NCBI GenBank assembly: GCA_964343195.1 | Contig: CAYFIR010000100.1 | Location: 1 to 25,451, forward strand | From: CAYVAP01 sp964343195 | GTDB lineage: Bacteria; Bacteroidota; Bacteroidia; J057 | Direction: 5' to 3' | Length of the DNA: 25,451 nt | Shown here: one piece after another, positions 1 through 8,464 of the stretch | Position numbering within the stretch: the stretch's first letter is position 1 | How the letters are laid out: every line of letters begins with the position of its first letter | The notes under the pieces: generated by a model | What the model was told of the DNA's origin: nothing | The model's input: only the letters and a program-made list of their open reading frames with translations | The model's database searches: none | Made by a program: the position numbers and the translations under genes

Positions 1-83
1 CGTAGCCCAGGCAACTTTCAACCTTGAACTTTGAACCGCGAAACTAATGACTAGGAAGGGACTCCTGGTGATATAAACAATAA

Positions 84-120
84 AAATGCGGTATAAGGTT
101 TTTCGCCTTATACCGCATTT
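84..120 (-). terminator. Perfect 15-bp hairpin, likely terminator of the PL11 gene
   Basis: An inverted repeat with arms at 84-98 and 106-120 pairs perfectly over 15 bp around a 7-nt loop. Read on the minus strand, the stem is followed by a T-rich run (TTTTTATTGTTT), as expected of an intrinsic terminator for the lyase gene ending at 207. The plus-strand side is also T-rich (TTTCTTATTCT), so it may work in both directions. No gene is visible between 1 and 206. Confidence 0.65.
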
Positions 121-168
121 CTTATTCTACCAGATTGGAATTCAGCGTTTTAGTAGAAGAGTTTGCAT

Positions 169-199
169 ACTCCGAACTCCAAAAGAAGAACTCCGAACT
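169..199. repeat. Short direct repeat ACTCCGAACT x2
   Basis: The 10-mer ACTCCGAACT occurs at 169-178 and 190-199, just beyond the stop of the PL11 gene and inside its probable 3' untranslated region. A related style of short repetition (TTGAAC/TTTGAAC words) is seen at 17-38. No function is evident. Confidence 0.4.
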
Positions 200-206
200 T
201 AACTCC

Positions 207-3200
207 TTATGGAGTTACTACCTGGAAGCGCTGGGTGTACACCCGGCTATTGCTTTGTACGCGGATCACGTAGATTCCATTGGCAAGTTCCGGGAGGTCC
301 AGACGAGCATTGTAGGTTGCGAGATCCTTATCCAGCATCAGAAGCTGTCCGTTCATCTGGTATACCGCAACCTGATCGATGGGATCACCAGTGTATGGGA
401 ACTGGACATAAAGCGTCCGGCTGGTTGGGTTTGGATAGATGATGGGCTGAGCTTCTTCTACATCGCCAATGGAGTTAACCAAATTCTCACAATCACCGGC
501 TGCTGCAGGAGTGGCAGCTTCCAGCGACATGATGTTCATGTAGTCGATGTTGTTCAGACCGTTGGAATTGGTTGATTCCAGGGTGATTTTGTGCAGACCT
601 GTTGGCAGATTTACAACGGCACCGTCTCTCTCCCAGATTGTCCAGTCTCCTGTCGCTTCAAAAGCAACGGAAGCCAGTACAACTGTATCATCCATGACGA
701 TGTCAGCGGAACGACTTGAGGTGGAAGCATAGCGCCATTCCATCAGGTATTCACCTGCCTCAGCAATTTCTACTGCATAATCCAATCCAGATCCGAGGAC
801 GTTCTCGGTATTGGCAAATCCACTGCCAGTGTAGCCAGCATGGTTGCTGTCTATGGTACCGCTGCCGCCCATGAAGCCACACCAGCCAGTTTCATTTTCC
901 TGGACGATGGTAGGAATACCTACGTTGAATTCTACAGAGTCAGACCAGGTCGCATTGCCGTCGTTGTCGTAGGCATGAGCTTTGGCTTCGTAAATGCCTA
1001 ATCCAGGATTGTCGAGCATGAACTCGTATGGAGCTGCGGTGTCAGTTGCGATAGCTACGTCGTCGAGGTAGAATATTACGCTGTCAATTTCTCCGTTGTA
1101 GTCATTTGCATCCGCAGCATAGGGAATCAAGTCGGTACCAGTGAAGTTGGTGCCACCAACTGGTGAAGTCAGGGTGATCTTGGGGAATCCAAAGTCCACG
1201 TCAAACATCACGGGAGCAGACTGAATGGCCTGACCATCTGATCCAAAGGCGGAAGCCTCCAGCATATGGGGACCAGGAGTTAGGCCTGTTACCAGAGCAT
1301 AGTATGGTGCCCCTTCTACGGTATCAATAGCAGTTCCATCCAGAATCAGGATAACGCTCTCGTTGGTATCAGCAAGCGCTGTTGCCTGGATCGTAACGTT
1401 CAGATCTTCTCCCAGGTTCAGCTCTACACCGTTAGTAGGATTCTGAATGCTGACAGAAGGTTGAGGAGCAGTGAACGCCATTGCAACAGCGGGCTGCTCT
1501 GTCATGCCATTTCCCAGGAAGAACCCTGGGTGTGGAGGCTGGTTGTATGCTACATTCTGCCAGGTCAGAGCCAGGCGGTATTGTGGGTCTTGTAGCAGTG
1601 TAAAGAATCCGTATTCCGTTGGATCGACAGTGGTATAAATTCGCAGAGACCGCTCGTCGGCCGCCGGCAGGATGACTTCTTCACGCCAGTCGCCAAGGAC
1701 ATCTCCGCTAAGAGAAGGGACTGCTTTGGTGCCGTTGTTAGAAGTGGTCCCAATGGCATCAAAGATTCTTTGAGTACCTGTAGCATACCATTTGTCGATA
1801 TGGGTATCGTCGAGCAATTCGCGGGAAAGGTCGCCATCCCACCAGATACCAAAGTTCATGGAAGGTCGGGGTCCAGAGATTAGCTGACCATCGCTGCTAT
1901 AAGGGCCGAAACCTCCGGCTGACCAAAATTCATATCCAGGGTAGTCTGGAGTAAGGTCTGCAGTCATGGCCCGGCCAATGTCACCTTCTCCAGGAATTTC
2001 CCACAGGATGGTACCTGTACCTGAAGCACGTACGTGAATCGCAGGGTTGGTAACGCCATCGTGGACCCAACCTGCCGTTTCGGATGGCATGTAAAACTCC
2101 AGCCCTGGGTTGCTAGGCACCAAATCAGAGTAGTGCGTCGCATCCCCGTGGTTGTATAAGGTCGAGTACATAGGTGAACCATCGTCATCCACCGCCATGG
2201 CCCCATACATGATTTCGTCTTTTCCATCTCCGTCGGCGTCCCCTACAGAAAGGCTATGCGCGCCCTGGCCTCTGTAAGCGTTCAGGGTAGCATCGCCATA
2301 GGTGTCAAACATCCAGCGAACTACGAGGGAATCGCCGTCAAAGTCATATGCTGTCAGAGCTGTACGGGTGTAGTATCCACGGCACATGACCAGGCTAGGA
2401 GTTTCATCAAAGTAAGCGACAGCAGCGAGGAAGCGATCTACCCGGTTGCCATAGCCATCTCCCCAAATCGAGTTCAGCTGTCCACTGGTTGGGTTTTCAG
2501 TATCAGGGTGTCGACTGGGAATGTAGTATACGGTTGAGATTTCCTTACCAGTGGTTCCTTCAAAAACTGTCAGGTACTCGGGACCAGAGAGGATGTAGCC
2601 TCCGCTATTGCGGTAATCTGCAGCATCATCGTCGTTGGCGGCGGGTCCTTTGCTAAGGAAGTTGCCAAGACCATCGGTAGTACCGGGTGCAGTCTTTACT
2701 GCAACTTCGGCCTTGCCGTCAGAGTTGAGGTCATAGACCATTAACTGGGTATAGTGCTCACCAGCGCGGATGTTGATTCCCAGGTTGATGCTCCACAGCA
2801 GCTCGCCATTCATGCGGTAGGCGTGCAGCTCGACAGGGTCCGTAACGCCGGACTGAGAGTTGTCTCGGGACGAGCCGACCATTTCCACCACAAATTCCAG
2901 TTCCCCGTCACCATCAAGGTCAGCGGTGCTGGCATCGCTGATGGTGTATCCTGCTGGAGTCTGGGTAGGAATGGAGTGATACCCATCTCTCCAAACGGTC
3001 ACGGGAGTAGAAATGCTGGTGTCTGAACCAGCTAAAACTGTTTCGAGGTAGTAGATGCTTTCAGTAGTTCCTGTGCTATCGACGTAGTTTGAAACGTCAG
3101 TAATAGGAGTGGCATTTAGCATATTGCCATCGCGGTAGAGGTTAAACTCAACCCCGACAGAGTCGGTAACGAGAGTACGCCAGCTCAGGAAAACGTAGTC

Positions 3201-3350
3201 AGTTGCCTCAACAGCAACCAGACCCCGGTTGAGGTATTCCATGTTGCGAGGCCCGATCTGAGCCAATAGTCCCTGGAAGGTGAAAACTCCCAGAAACAGG
3301 ACCAGGAATAGCCTTGTTCGACTAGGTGTGAGAAGTAGGTTTGTAGCCAT
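207..3350 (-). CDS. PL11 rhamnogalacturonan lyase with Ig-like, CBM35-like and T9SS sorting domains
   Basis: Predicted to cleave the rhamnogalacturonan I backbone by beta-elimination outside the cell. The protein is 1047 aa. A signal peptide covers about 1-30 (ending LLAQ). A PL11-type propeller spans roughly 34-622, with Asp-rich calcium-binding-like loops (DLDGDGE at 144-150, DLNSDGK at 207-213, DADGDGKDE at 371-379) and the family-typical GDWREE at 553-558. Two Ig-like domains follow at about 631-719 and 723-810, then a CBM35/CBM6-like beta-sandwich at about 815-942. A type A T9SS domain starts at 968 (IIYPNPTS) and runs to the end. The catalytic part has the usual family length and the rest is accessory. 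The ATG at 3350 directly precedes the signal peptide. It lies 146 bp downstream of the GH43 gene on the same strand and is probably co-transcribed with it. The family call is secure from overall resemblance; endo versus exo action cannot be told. Confidence 0.93.
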   Translation of the reverse strand: MATNLLLTPSRTRLFLVLFLGVFTFQGLLAQIGPRNMEYLNRGLVAVEATDYVFLSWRTLVTDSVGVEFNLYRDGNMLNATPITDVSNYVDSTGTTESIYYLETVLAGSDTSISTPVTVWRDGYHSIPTQTPAGYTISDASTADLDGDGELEFVVEMVGSSRDNSQSGVTDPVELHAYRMNGELLWSINLGINIRAGEHYTQLMVYDLNSDGKAEVAVKTAPGTTDGLGNFLSKGPAANDDDAADYRNSGGYILSGPEYLTVFEGTTGKEISTVYYIPSRHPDTENPTSGQLNSIWGDGYGNRVDRFLAAVAYFDETPSLVMCRGYYTRTALTAYDFDGDSLVVRWMFDTYGDATLNAYRGQGAHSLSVGDADGDGKDEIMYGAMAVDDDGSPMYSTLYNHGDATHYSDLVPSNPGLEFYMPSETAGWVHDGVTNPAIHVRASGTGTILWEIPGEGDIGRAMTADLTPDYPGYEFWSAGGFGPYSSDGQLISGPRPSMNFGIWWDGDLSRELLDDTHIDKWYATGTQRIFDAIGTTSNNGTKAVPSLSGDVLGDWREEVILPAADERSLRIYTTVDPTEYGFFTLLQDPQYRLALTWQNVAYNQPPHPGFFLGNGMTEQPAVAMAFTAPQPSVSIQNPTNGVELNLGEDLNVTIQATALADTNESVILILDGTAIDTVEGAPYYALVTGLTPGPHMLEASAFGSDGQAIQSAPVMFDVDFGFPKITLTSPVGGTNFTGTDLIPYAADANDYNGEIDSVIFYLDDVAIATDTAAPYEFMLDNPGLGIYEAKAHAYDNDGNATWSDSVEFNVGIPTIVQENETGWCGFMGGSGTIDSNHAGYTGSGFANTENVLGSGLDYAVEIAEAGEYLMEWRYASTSSRSADIVMDDTVVLASVAFEATGDWTIWERDGAVVNLPTGLHKITLESTNSNGLNNIDYMNIMSLEAATPAAAGDCENLVNSIGDVEEAQPIIYPNPTSRTLYVQFPYTGDPIDQVAVYQMNGQLLMLDKDLATYNARLDLPELANGIYVIRVQSNSRVYTQRFQVVTP

Positions 3351-3496
3351 AAGATAATGTTAAGGTCTATGGGTTTGGGAATAGAATATGAGTATTCTTA
3401 AAAATGCCCTTTAAAGTCGGGAAAACCATTCCGCTCTGTATGGGTATGCTTTTTTGCCAGAGGCAAAGACAGGAATTCCGGCCTTCCCCATTACCC

Positions 3497-5422
3497 TTAT
3501 TGTATTTGGATTTTTGTTGTGTAAACCTGCTCGGCAGACTTTACCTCAAGTAGGTAAAGGCCAACCGGGAGGCGTGCCACCTCTATCGTCATTTTTTTCT
3601 GTAGCTCCGACGTTTCCAGAACATCTCTACCCTGCATATCTATTAGCCGTATTGTCTGAGGGGCCACAATGGTCGTCAGGTCAACATGAAGAATGCCTGT
3701 CGAGGTCGGATTGGGGTATACCCTGATGTCTCCCTGTTTTGGCATCACCGCCAGATCCGTTGTAGCCTGAGAGGAGTCATATATCAGGAACTCCTGTCGC
3801 CCGGTTCCGTTACAGGCCCACTGGTAGATGTTGCCAGTAGTGGAATTGTAGTCCATGCATTTGCCACTGTGGCGCGCCACCAGGTTGTAGGTAGAGTCGC
3901 TTACCTGAATGATCTGCCATTGCTGTGTGGTTCCCCCCCAGTAATCCCAGATCTGCACATTGGCCCCATTGTCCTGTGAGAAGGCATTGACGTCCAGCCC
4001 ACGGCTCAGCACGTTGCGGGGGGAGATTTGCCAGAAAACATCCTCTGCCAGTGTGAAGCGAAACTCCTGCCATGTAGAGCTCTGGTTTTCAGCCAGAAGG
4101 ACATTGGTTCCGTTGCCAGTACCGCCACCTGATACTGTAACTACCTCATCACGGGTTAGCGGTTGTATCTGATAATACCTTCCTGTCTGAATGCTGTCAG
4201 GCAGCTTGTTGTTTACTTCCAGGTCAAACCTCATGTAGCTATCTATGCCGCATCCATTGGTAAAGATGGCATAGTAAGCTCCTGCCTGATCCAGAGAAAT
4301 ATCAGTCAGGTTCAGGTTTTGACCAGGCTGCGCAAGGCCATCCGGACCTTCCCATTGCCAGGTGCCGTTCTCTGTGGTGGATGGGGAAAGGAGTACATCA
4401 TCTCCCTCGATCAGGCTTTCGCGCCGGGTGGTTACTGATGTTCCATCATTCACCTTTAGGCTGAAATCCAGTGGGGTAGGGGGGCAAAGCGCGGTGCTGT
4501 CGGCGTGCTGCACGCTGTAAGGGGTCTGTACGATCTCTCGGATGGTGCCATCTGGATTGTAATACAGGTAATCCACGCAGACCGAGCGGCGGTAATCGCC
4601 CCCTCCTGGGAGATCCCCGGTGTGGTAGATGAAGTAGGATTGTCCTTTGAAGTCGATGATGGACTGATGGTTGGTCGTAGAGCTAACGTAATTGTTGAGT
4701 GTTCCCTGATGGGTAAATGGGCCCAGGGGGCTGCTGCCAGTGGAATATTCAATGGATTCGGGCCAGTTGGCGGCATAGGTGAGGTAGTAGGTGCTGTCCA
4801 CCTTGTGCATATAGGCCGCCTCGGTGAAGTTGGGCGGAGTGATGTCCAGGATGCTGCCTTCCAGCTCGATCATGTTGTCTTTTAGCCTGATGGCTTTGCA
4901 TACACCGCCATTTCCCCAGTAGAGATATGCTTGTCCATCATCGTCGATAAATACCGCAGGGTCTATGTCATTTACCAGATCGGGAGTCATGCTGCCCGTA
5001 ATCAGGGGAGCCCCGACTGCATCGACGAATGGCCCGGTGGGGCTGCTGGATACCGCCACCCCGATGGCAAATGGGCCATCCGTATTGGGGCTTACGGTTA
5101 CATACCAGTAAAACATGCCGTCTCGCTCGACGACATGGCTGGCCCAGGCGTTGTTGGTAGCCCAGCTAAAGGTCTGGATGGTCAGCACCTCCCCGTGGTC
5201 TATGAAGGTTTGCATGTCCCCTGTTGAGAACACATGCCAGTCATTCATGACGTAAAACCCTCCGGTTGCCGTGGCTTCGTCATGCCCGGTATAGATATAC
5301 ACGCTATCCCCATGGACCATGGCCGCAGGGTCGGCGGTGTAGATATGTTGAACAATGGGGTTTTGTGCAGAAAGGGTCAGGATTTGCAGAATAAAAATAG
5401 CTGGTAGTAGCAATCGCTTCAT
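3497..5422 (-). CDS. GH43 arabinofuranosidase/xylosidase-like enzyme with ricin-type lectin and T9SS domains
   Basis: Predicted secreted glycosidase removing arabinofuranosyl (or xylosyl) units from arabinan or arabinoxylan. The protein is 641 aa. Signal peptide about 1-20 (LSAQ). The GH43 five-bladed propeller spans about 21-305, with the expected acidic triad: general base D31 in ADPAA, pKa modulator D154 in NDIDPAVF, and general acid E201 in NFTEAA. An Ig-like stretch lies at about 318-403. A ricin-type beta-trefoil at 412-548 has three QxW/QxF-like repeats (TWQEF, TQQWQ, GRQEF). A type A T9SS domain begins at VYPNPTS (568). The N-terminal half resembles the untagged GH43 at 7376, so the two are paralogues with different localisation. 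The style is AXH/XynD-like; the CAZy subfamily is not assigned here. It is probably the first gene of a unit with the PL11 gene. Confidence 0.92.
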   Translation of the reverse strand: MKRLLLPAIFILQILTLSAQNPIVQHIYTADPAAMVHGDSVYIYTGHDEATATGGFYVMNDWHVFSTGDMQTFIDHGEVLTIQTFSWATNNAWASHVVERDGMFYWYVTVSPNTDGPFAIGVAVSSSPTGPFVDAVGAPLITGSMTPDLVNDIDPAVFIDDDGQAYLYWGNGGVCKAIRLKDNMIELEGSILDITPPNFTEAAYMHKVDSTYYLTYAANWPESIEYSTGSSPLGPFTHQGTLNNYVSSTTNHQSIIDFKGQSYFIYHTGDLPGGGDYRRSVCVDYLYYNPDGTIREIVQTPYSVQHADSTALCPPTPLDFSLKVNDGTSVTTRRESLIEGDDVLLSPSTTENGTWQWEGPDGLAQPGQNLNLTDISLDQAGAYYAIFTNGCGIDSYMRFDLEVNNKLPDSIQTGRYYQIQPLTRDEVVTVSGGGTGNGTNVLLAENQSSTWQEFRFTLAEDVFWQISPRNVLSRGLDVNAFSQDNGANVQIWDYWGGTTQQWQIIQVSDSTYNLVARHSGKCMDYNSTTGNIYQWACNGTGRQEFLIYDSSQATTDLAVMPKQGDIRVYPNPTSTGILHVDLTTIVAPQTIRLIDMQGRDVLETSELQKKMTIEVARLPVGLYLLEVKSAEQVYTTKIQIQ

Positions 5423-5715
5423 TGGTTCGATGATGATTTTGTTTTTAGTCCTGGATGCAGTAATAGCTTAATGACATGGTTTCAATTTAATGCGGCTATC
5501 TTTCCTTTGGTTGGATTAGGATGCTTAAAGGGTGGATCAATTCGTAAAAGTAGAGGGGCTCGGGGGAGGATTTTCATTGGGATTTCGCACAAAACCATAC
5601 ATTAACCCTGTTATTTATCGATCTGTCCTGCTTTGGGATCACTGCGTCCACCAATCGGATCCATCACCGACGTTAGTTTTACCTTTCGGAACTTACTATC
5701 CAATTAAGAACTACT
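5423..5715. promoter_or_regulatory. Divergent intergenic region between two GH43 genes
   Basis: This 293-bp gap separates a minus-strand GH43 gene from a plus-strand GH43 operon, so it must hold at least two promoters. I could not find a convincing Bacteroidota -33/-7 pair (TTTG / TAnnTTTG) on either strand. Near matches such as TAGTTTTA at 5674 lack a well-placed partner. No RNA gene or strong hairpin was recognised. Confidence 0.35.
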
Positions 5716-7356
5716 ATGCGACTCTTTTACCTGAGCCTGGTGCTCCTGACCTCCTTTCCCCTCTCCTTGCTGGCGCAGCCTTCCCATGACCCCACCGAGC
5801 TGGTAAAAGAAGCTGGGCGCTATTGGGTATTTAACACCGGAGAAGGCATCTGGGTGATGTCCTCCCCCAATTCGGATTTTAGTGGATGGCAGGGGGAAGA
5901 CCCCGTATTTTCCAACGGTACCTGGCCTGCATGGATCAATGATTATGTGAGTGGATTTGGGGGGCACTTCTGGGCTCCGGCCATCATTCACATGAATGGC
6001 AAGTGGCACCTGTATTACTCCTGTTCGACTTTTGGGTCGCAGAATTCCACCATTGGACTGGCTACCACCGATTCGCTGGGCAGCGGCAACTGGACCGATC
6101 AGGGGATGGTCACCTACTCCAACAACACCTGGAACGTCAATTCCATCGACGCGGATATTTTTCGGGATAATGATGGCAAGGTATGGATGATTTACGGTTC
6201 CTACTGGTCCGGAATCGTCATGACCGAGCTCGACACCCTTACCGGAAAACCCATTGATCGGACCAATCTCACCTACGTCGCCAATGGAAATCCCGAAGCA
6301 GCCCATATGGCGAAACACGATGGGTATTACTACCTCATGTTCAACCGTTTTCGCTGCTGCAGTGGCCTGAACAGCAATTACCAGATTTTTATGGGGCGTT
6401 CCACGAGTCCTACCGGTCCTTTTCTCGATAAAAACGGTGTTTCCTGTAGCGCAGGAGGCGGGACCCCCTTTCTTCATTCTGATGGACGCTATGTCGGCCC
6501 CGGGCACTTTGGCCTGTATGAAGACCCCAATGACACCCTGCTGACCTACCACTACTATGATGGATATGCGAATGGCAGTGCCAGAATGCGGGTTGCCGGA
6601 CTGACCTGGAAAAATGGTTGGCCAGTGGCGGTATATGAACCGGGTGGAGACATACCCGATGGCATCTATACCATCTCAAACCGCAATAGCCAGAAAGTGC
6701 TGGAAATTGAGGAAGAAATCGCAGCGGACGGAGCAAATGTATATCAGTCTACCGAAGATGGGAGCAACCCACAGGCCTGGTCATTTAAACGTGTGGCCAA
6801 TGGCTATTACCGCATTTCGCCTGCGACAGATACTACGCTGGCCCTTGAAATTGCGAACTGCGGCACCAACAATGGAGCCAATGCTCGATTAGGGGTCTAT
6901 ACAGGGGAGCCCTGCCAGGAGTGGTACCTGGCACGACAGTCCGGCGGCTATTTTCGCATTGAAAACCGAAACAGCTACCAGACCCTTGAGATTGTAAATG
7001 CCTTTACCGAGGATGGAGCCAATGCCCAGCAATGGCCCCATAACGAGCATCCCACTCAGCAGTGGCTCATGAGAGGGACTACCGTGGGGATCGAGCAAGG
7101 CTCATCTCAACAGGAGCAGTTTGCAGTTCTGCCCAATCCTACAAATGGGGACTTTGTCATTGATGCAGGTAATTTGCTGAGGGAGACGGGGCTGCTTACC
7201 ATCATCAACCTGGAAGGAAAAACCGTGCATACCCGGCAGTTGTTTGCTGCTCCCAGTCATCGTATCTCAGGCCTGGAACTTCCGGCGGGGATTTACCTGG
7301 TCAAACTGGAGGTAGAAGGAGTAATCTTCAACCAAAAGTTGGTCGTAACTCCCTGA
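5716..7356 (+). CDS. GH43 endo-arabinanase-like enzyme with ricin-type lectin and T9SS domains
   Basis: Predicted extracellular alpha-1,5-arabinanase or close relative attacking arabinan side chains of pectin. The protein is 546 aa. Signal peptide about 1-20 (SLLAQ). The GH43 propeller covers about 24-310: D25 in HDPTEL, D145 in NSIDADIF, E194 in GNPEAAHM as general acid, and a GPGHFG loop with H264 in the place of the metal-binding His of arabinanases. The FGGHFWAPAI and YGSYWSGI segments are arabinanase-like. A ricin-type beta-trefoil at 314-452 has three QxW-type repeat ends (PQAW, CQEW, TQQW). A type A T9SS domain starts at VLPNPTNG (about 471). The next GH43 gene begins 19 bp after the stop, so the two form an operon. 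Endo-arabinanase is the best guess; an exo-acting arabinofuranosidase of a neighbouring subfamily is possible. Confidence 0.9.
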   Translation: MRLFYLSLVLLTSFPLSLLAQPSHDPTELVKEAGRYWVFNTGEGIWVMSSPNSDFSGWQGEDPVFSNGTWPAWINDYVSGFGGHFWAPAIIHMNGKWHLYYSCSTFGSQNSTIGLATTDSLGSGNWTDQGMVTYSNNTWNVNSIDADIFRDNDGKVWMIYGSYWSGIVMTELDTLTGKPIDRTNLTYVANGNPEAAHMAKHDGYYYLMFNRFRCCSGLNSNYQIFMGRSTSPTGPFLDKNGVSCSAGGGTPFLHSDGRYVGPGHFGLYEDPNDTLLTYHYYDGYANGSARMRVAGLTWKNGWPVAVYEPGGDIPDGIYTISNRNSQKVLEIEEEIAADGANVYQSTEDGSNPQAWSFKRVANGYYRISPATDTTLALEIANCGTNNGANARLGVYTGEPCQEWYLARQSGGYFRIENRNSYQTLEIVNAFTEDGANAQQWPHNEHPTQQWLMRGTTVGIEQGSSQQEQFAVLPNPTNGDFVIDAGNLLRETGLLTIINLEGKTVHTRQLFAAPSHRISGLELPAGIYLVKLEVEGVIFNQKLVVTP

Positions 7357-7375
7357 TTTTACACCAATAAATTCT

Positions 7376-8356
7376 ATGAAAAAACTAATAATTGGTCTGT
7401 TACTTCTCGTTTCTGGGATGATGGCATTCGCCCAGGACTATCCTGTAGATACCGTTTTCCAGTCTAACGGCAATCCCATTATCACCCATAAGTACACCGC
7501 AGATCCGGCCGCTCTGGTGCATGACGGCAGGCTGTATGTCTATGCAGGCCATGATGAGTGCCCCTTCCCGGAAAATCGCTACCTGATGAACGAGTGGGTG
7601 GTCTTCTCAACCGAGGACATGGTCAACTGGGTAGAGCATCCGGTGCCCCTGCGGGTTTCTGACTTCGAATGGGCAAAAGCTGATGCCTGGGCGGCTCAGG
7701 TCATCGAGCGAAATGGAAAATTCTATTGGTACGTAACGGTTTCTCACGATTCGATCCACGGGAAATCCATCGGCGTCGCTGTGGCTGATAATCCCTGGGG
7801 GCCTTTCGAAGACGCCAAAGGCTCCGCCATCATCACCAATGACCTCACCACCGAATACACCAGTATCAGTTGGGAAGACATTGACCCGAGTGTGTACATC
7901 GATGACGACGGTCAGGCTTACCTGTATTGGGGCAATACCCAGTGCTATTATGTCAAGCTGGCCGAAAACATGATCGATACCGTAGGCCCCATTGTGCCCG
8001 TTCATGGATTGCCACGCTTCACGGAGGCTCCGTGGATTCATAAGTACGGGGAGAACTTTTACCTGTCCTACGCGACGGAGTTCCCTGAAAAGACTGCCTA
8101 TGCGATGAGCAAAAGCATCACAGGCCCCTGGGAATACCAGGGCATCCTCAACGAGATTGCGGGTAACTCCAACACCAATCATCAGTCCATCATCGAGTAC
8201 AAGGGGAACTGGTATTTTGTGTACCACAACGGGGGCATCAATCCGCACGGGGCCAGCTTCCGTCGGTCGGTCTGCATCGATCGACTGTACTACAATGAAA
8301 ATGGCACCATCAAGCGGATACAGATGACCTCAGAAGGAGTCGAAAAGGTTGAATAA
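7376..8356 (+). CDS. GH43 arabinofuranosidase/xylosidase-like enzyme, no sorting domain
   Basis: Single-domain GH43 of 326 aa with a signal peptide of about 20 residues (MMAFAQ) and no C-terminal sorting domain, so probably periplasmic. The triad is complete: D43 in ADPAA, D170 in EDIDPS, E217 in FTEAP. Long stretches resemble the catalytic domain of the T9SS-tagged GH43 at 3497-5422 (ADPAAxVH, YxYxGHDE, IDDDGQAYLYWGN, TNHQSII, RRSVCxDxLYYN). This marks them as paralogues of one AXH-like group. It follows the arabinanase gene by 19 bp and probably shares its transcript. A plausible job is trimming arabinose from oligosaccharides released outside by its T9SS-exported neighbours. Substrate (arabinan versus arabinoxylan) cannot be fixed from sequence alone. 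Confidence 0.92.
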   Translation: MKKLIIGLLLLVSGMMAFAQDYPVDTVFQSNGNPIITHKYTADPAALVHDGRLYVYAGHDECPFPENRYLMNEWVVFSTEDMVNWVEHPVPLRVSDFEWAKADAWAAQVIERNGKFYWYVTVSHDSIHGKSIGVAVADNPWGPFEDAKGSAIITNDLTTEYTSISWEDIDPSVYIDDDGQAYLYWGNTQCYYVKLAENMIDTVGPIVPVHGLPRFTEAPWIHKYGENFYLSYATEFPEKTAYAMSKSITGPWEYQGILNEIAGNSNTNHQSIIEYKGNWYFVYHNGGINPHGASFRRSVCIDRLYYNENGTIKRIQMTSEGVEKVE

Positions 8357-8464
8357 ATCCGAATTTCTGGAGTTGCGATTGCCTGGGGGGGATAGGAATA
8401 CCGAGTTGTACCTCATACCTTCATTTCCCAAACCCTCCAACTTTTTACCACATCAATCGGACCC

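Noticed and set aside
3453..3467. TTTGCC-AGA-GGCAAA hairpin as a terminator of the minus-strand GH43 gene
   Set aside because: On the minus strand the stem is followed by A residues, not a T run, so it does not fit an intrinsic terminator for that gene. It may still be a small structure in the PL11 leader.
5704..6552. 282-codon open frame on the minus strand inside the arabinanase-like GH43 gene
   Set aside because: It is antisense to a clear GH43 domain, has no signal peptide or recognisable domain, and its composition mirrors the coding strand.
7607..8248. 213-codon minus-strand open frame inside the untagged GH43
   Set aside because: Fully antisense to conserved GH43 motifs, with no independent coding evidence.
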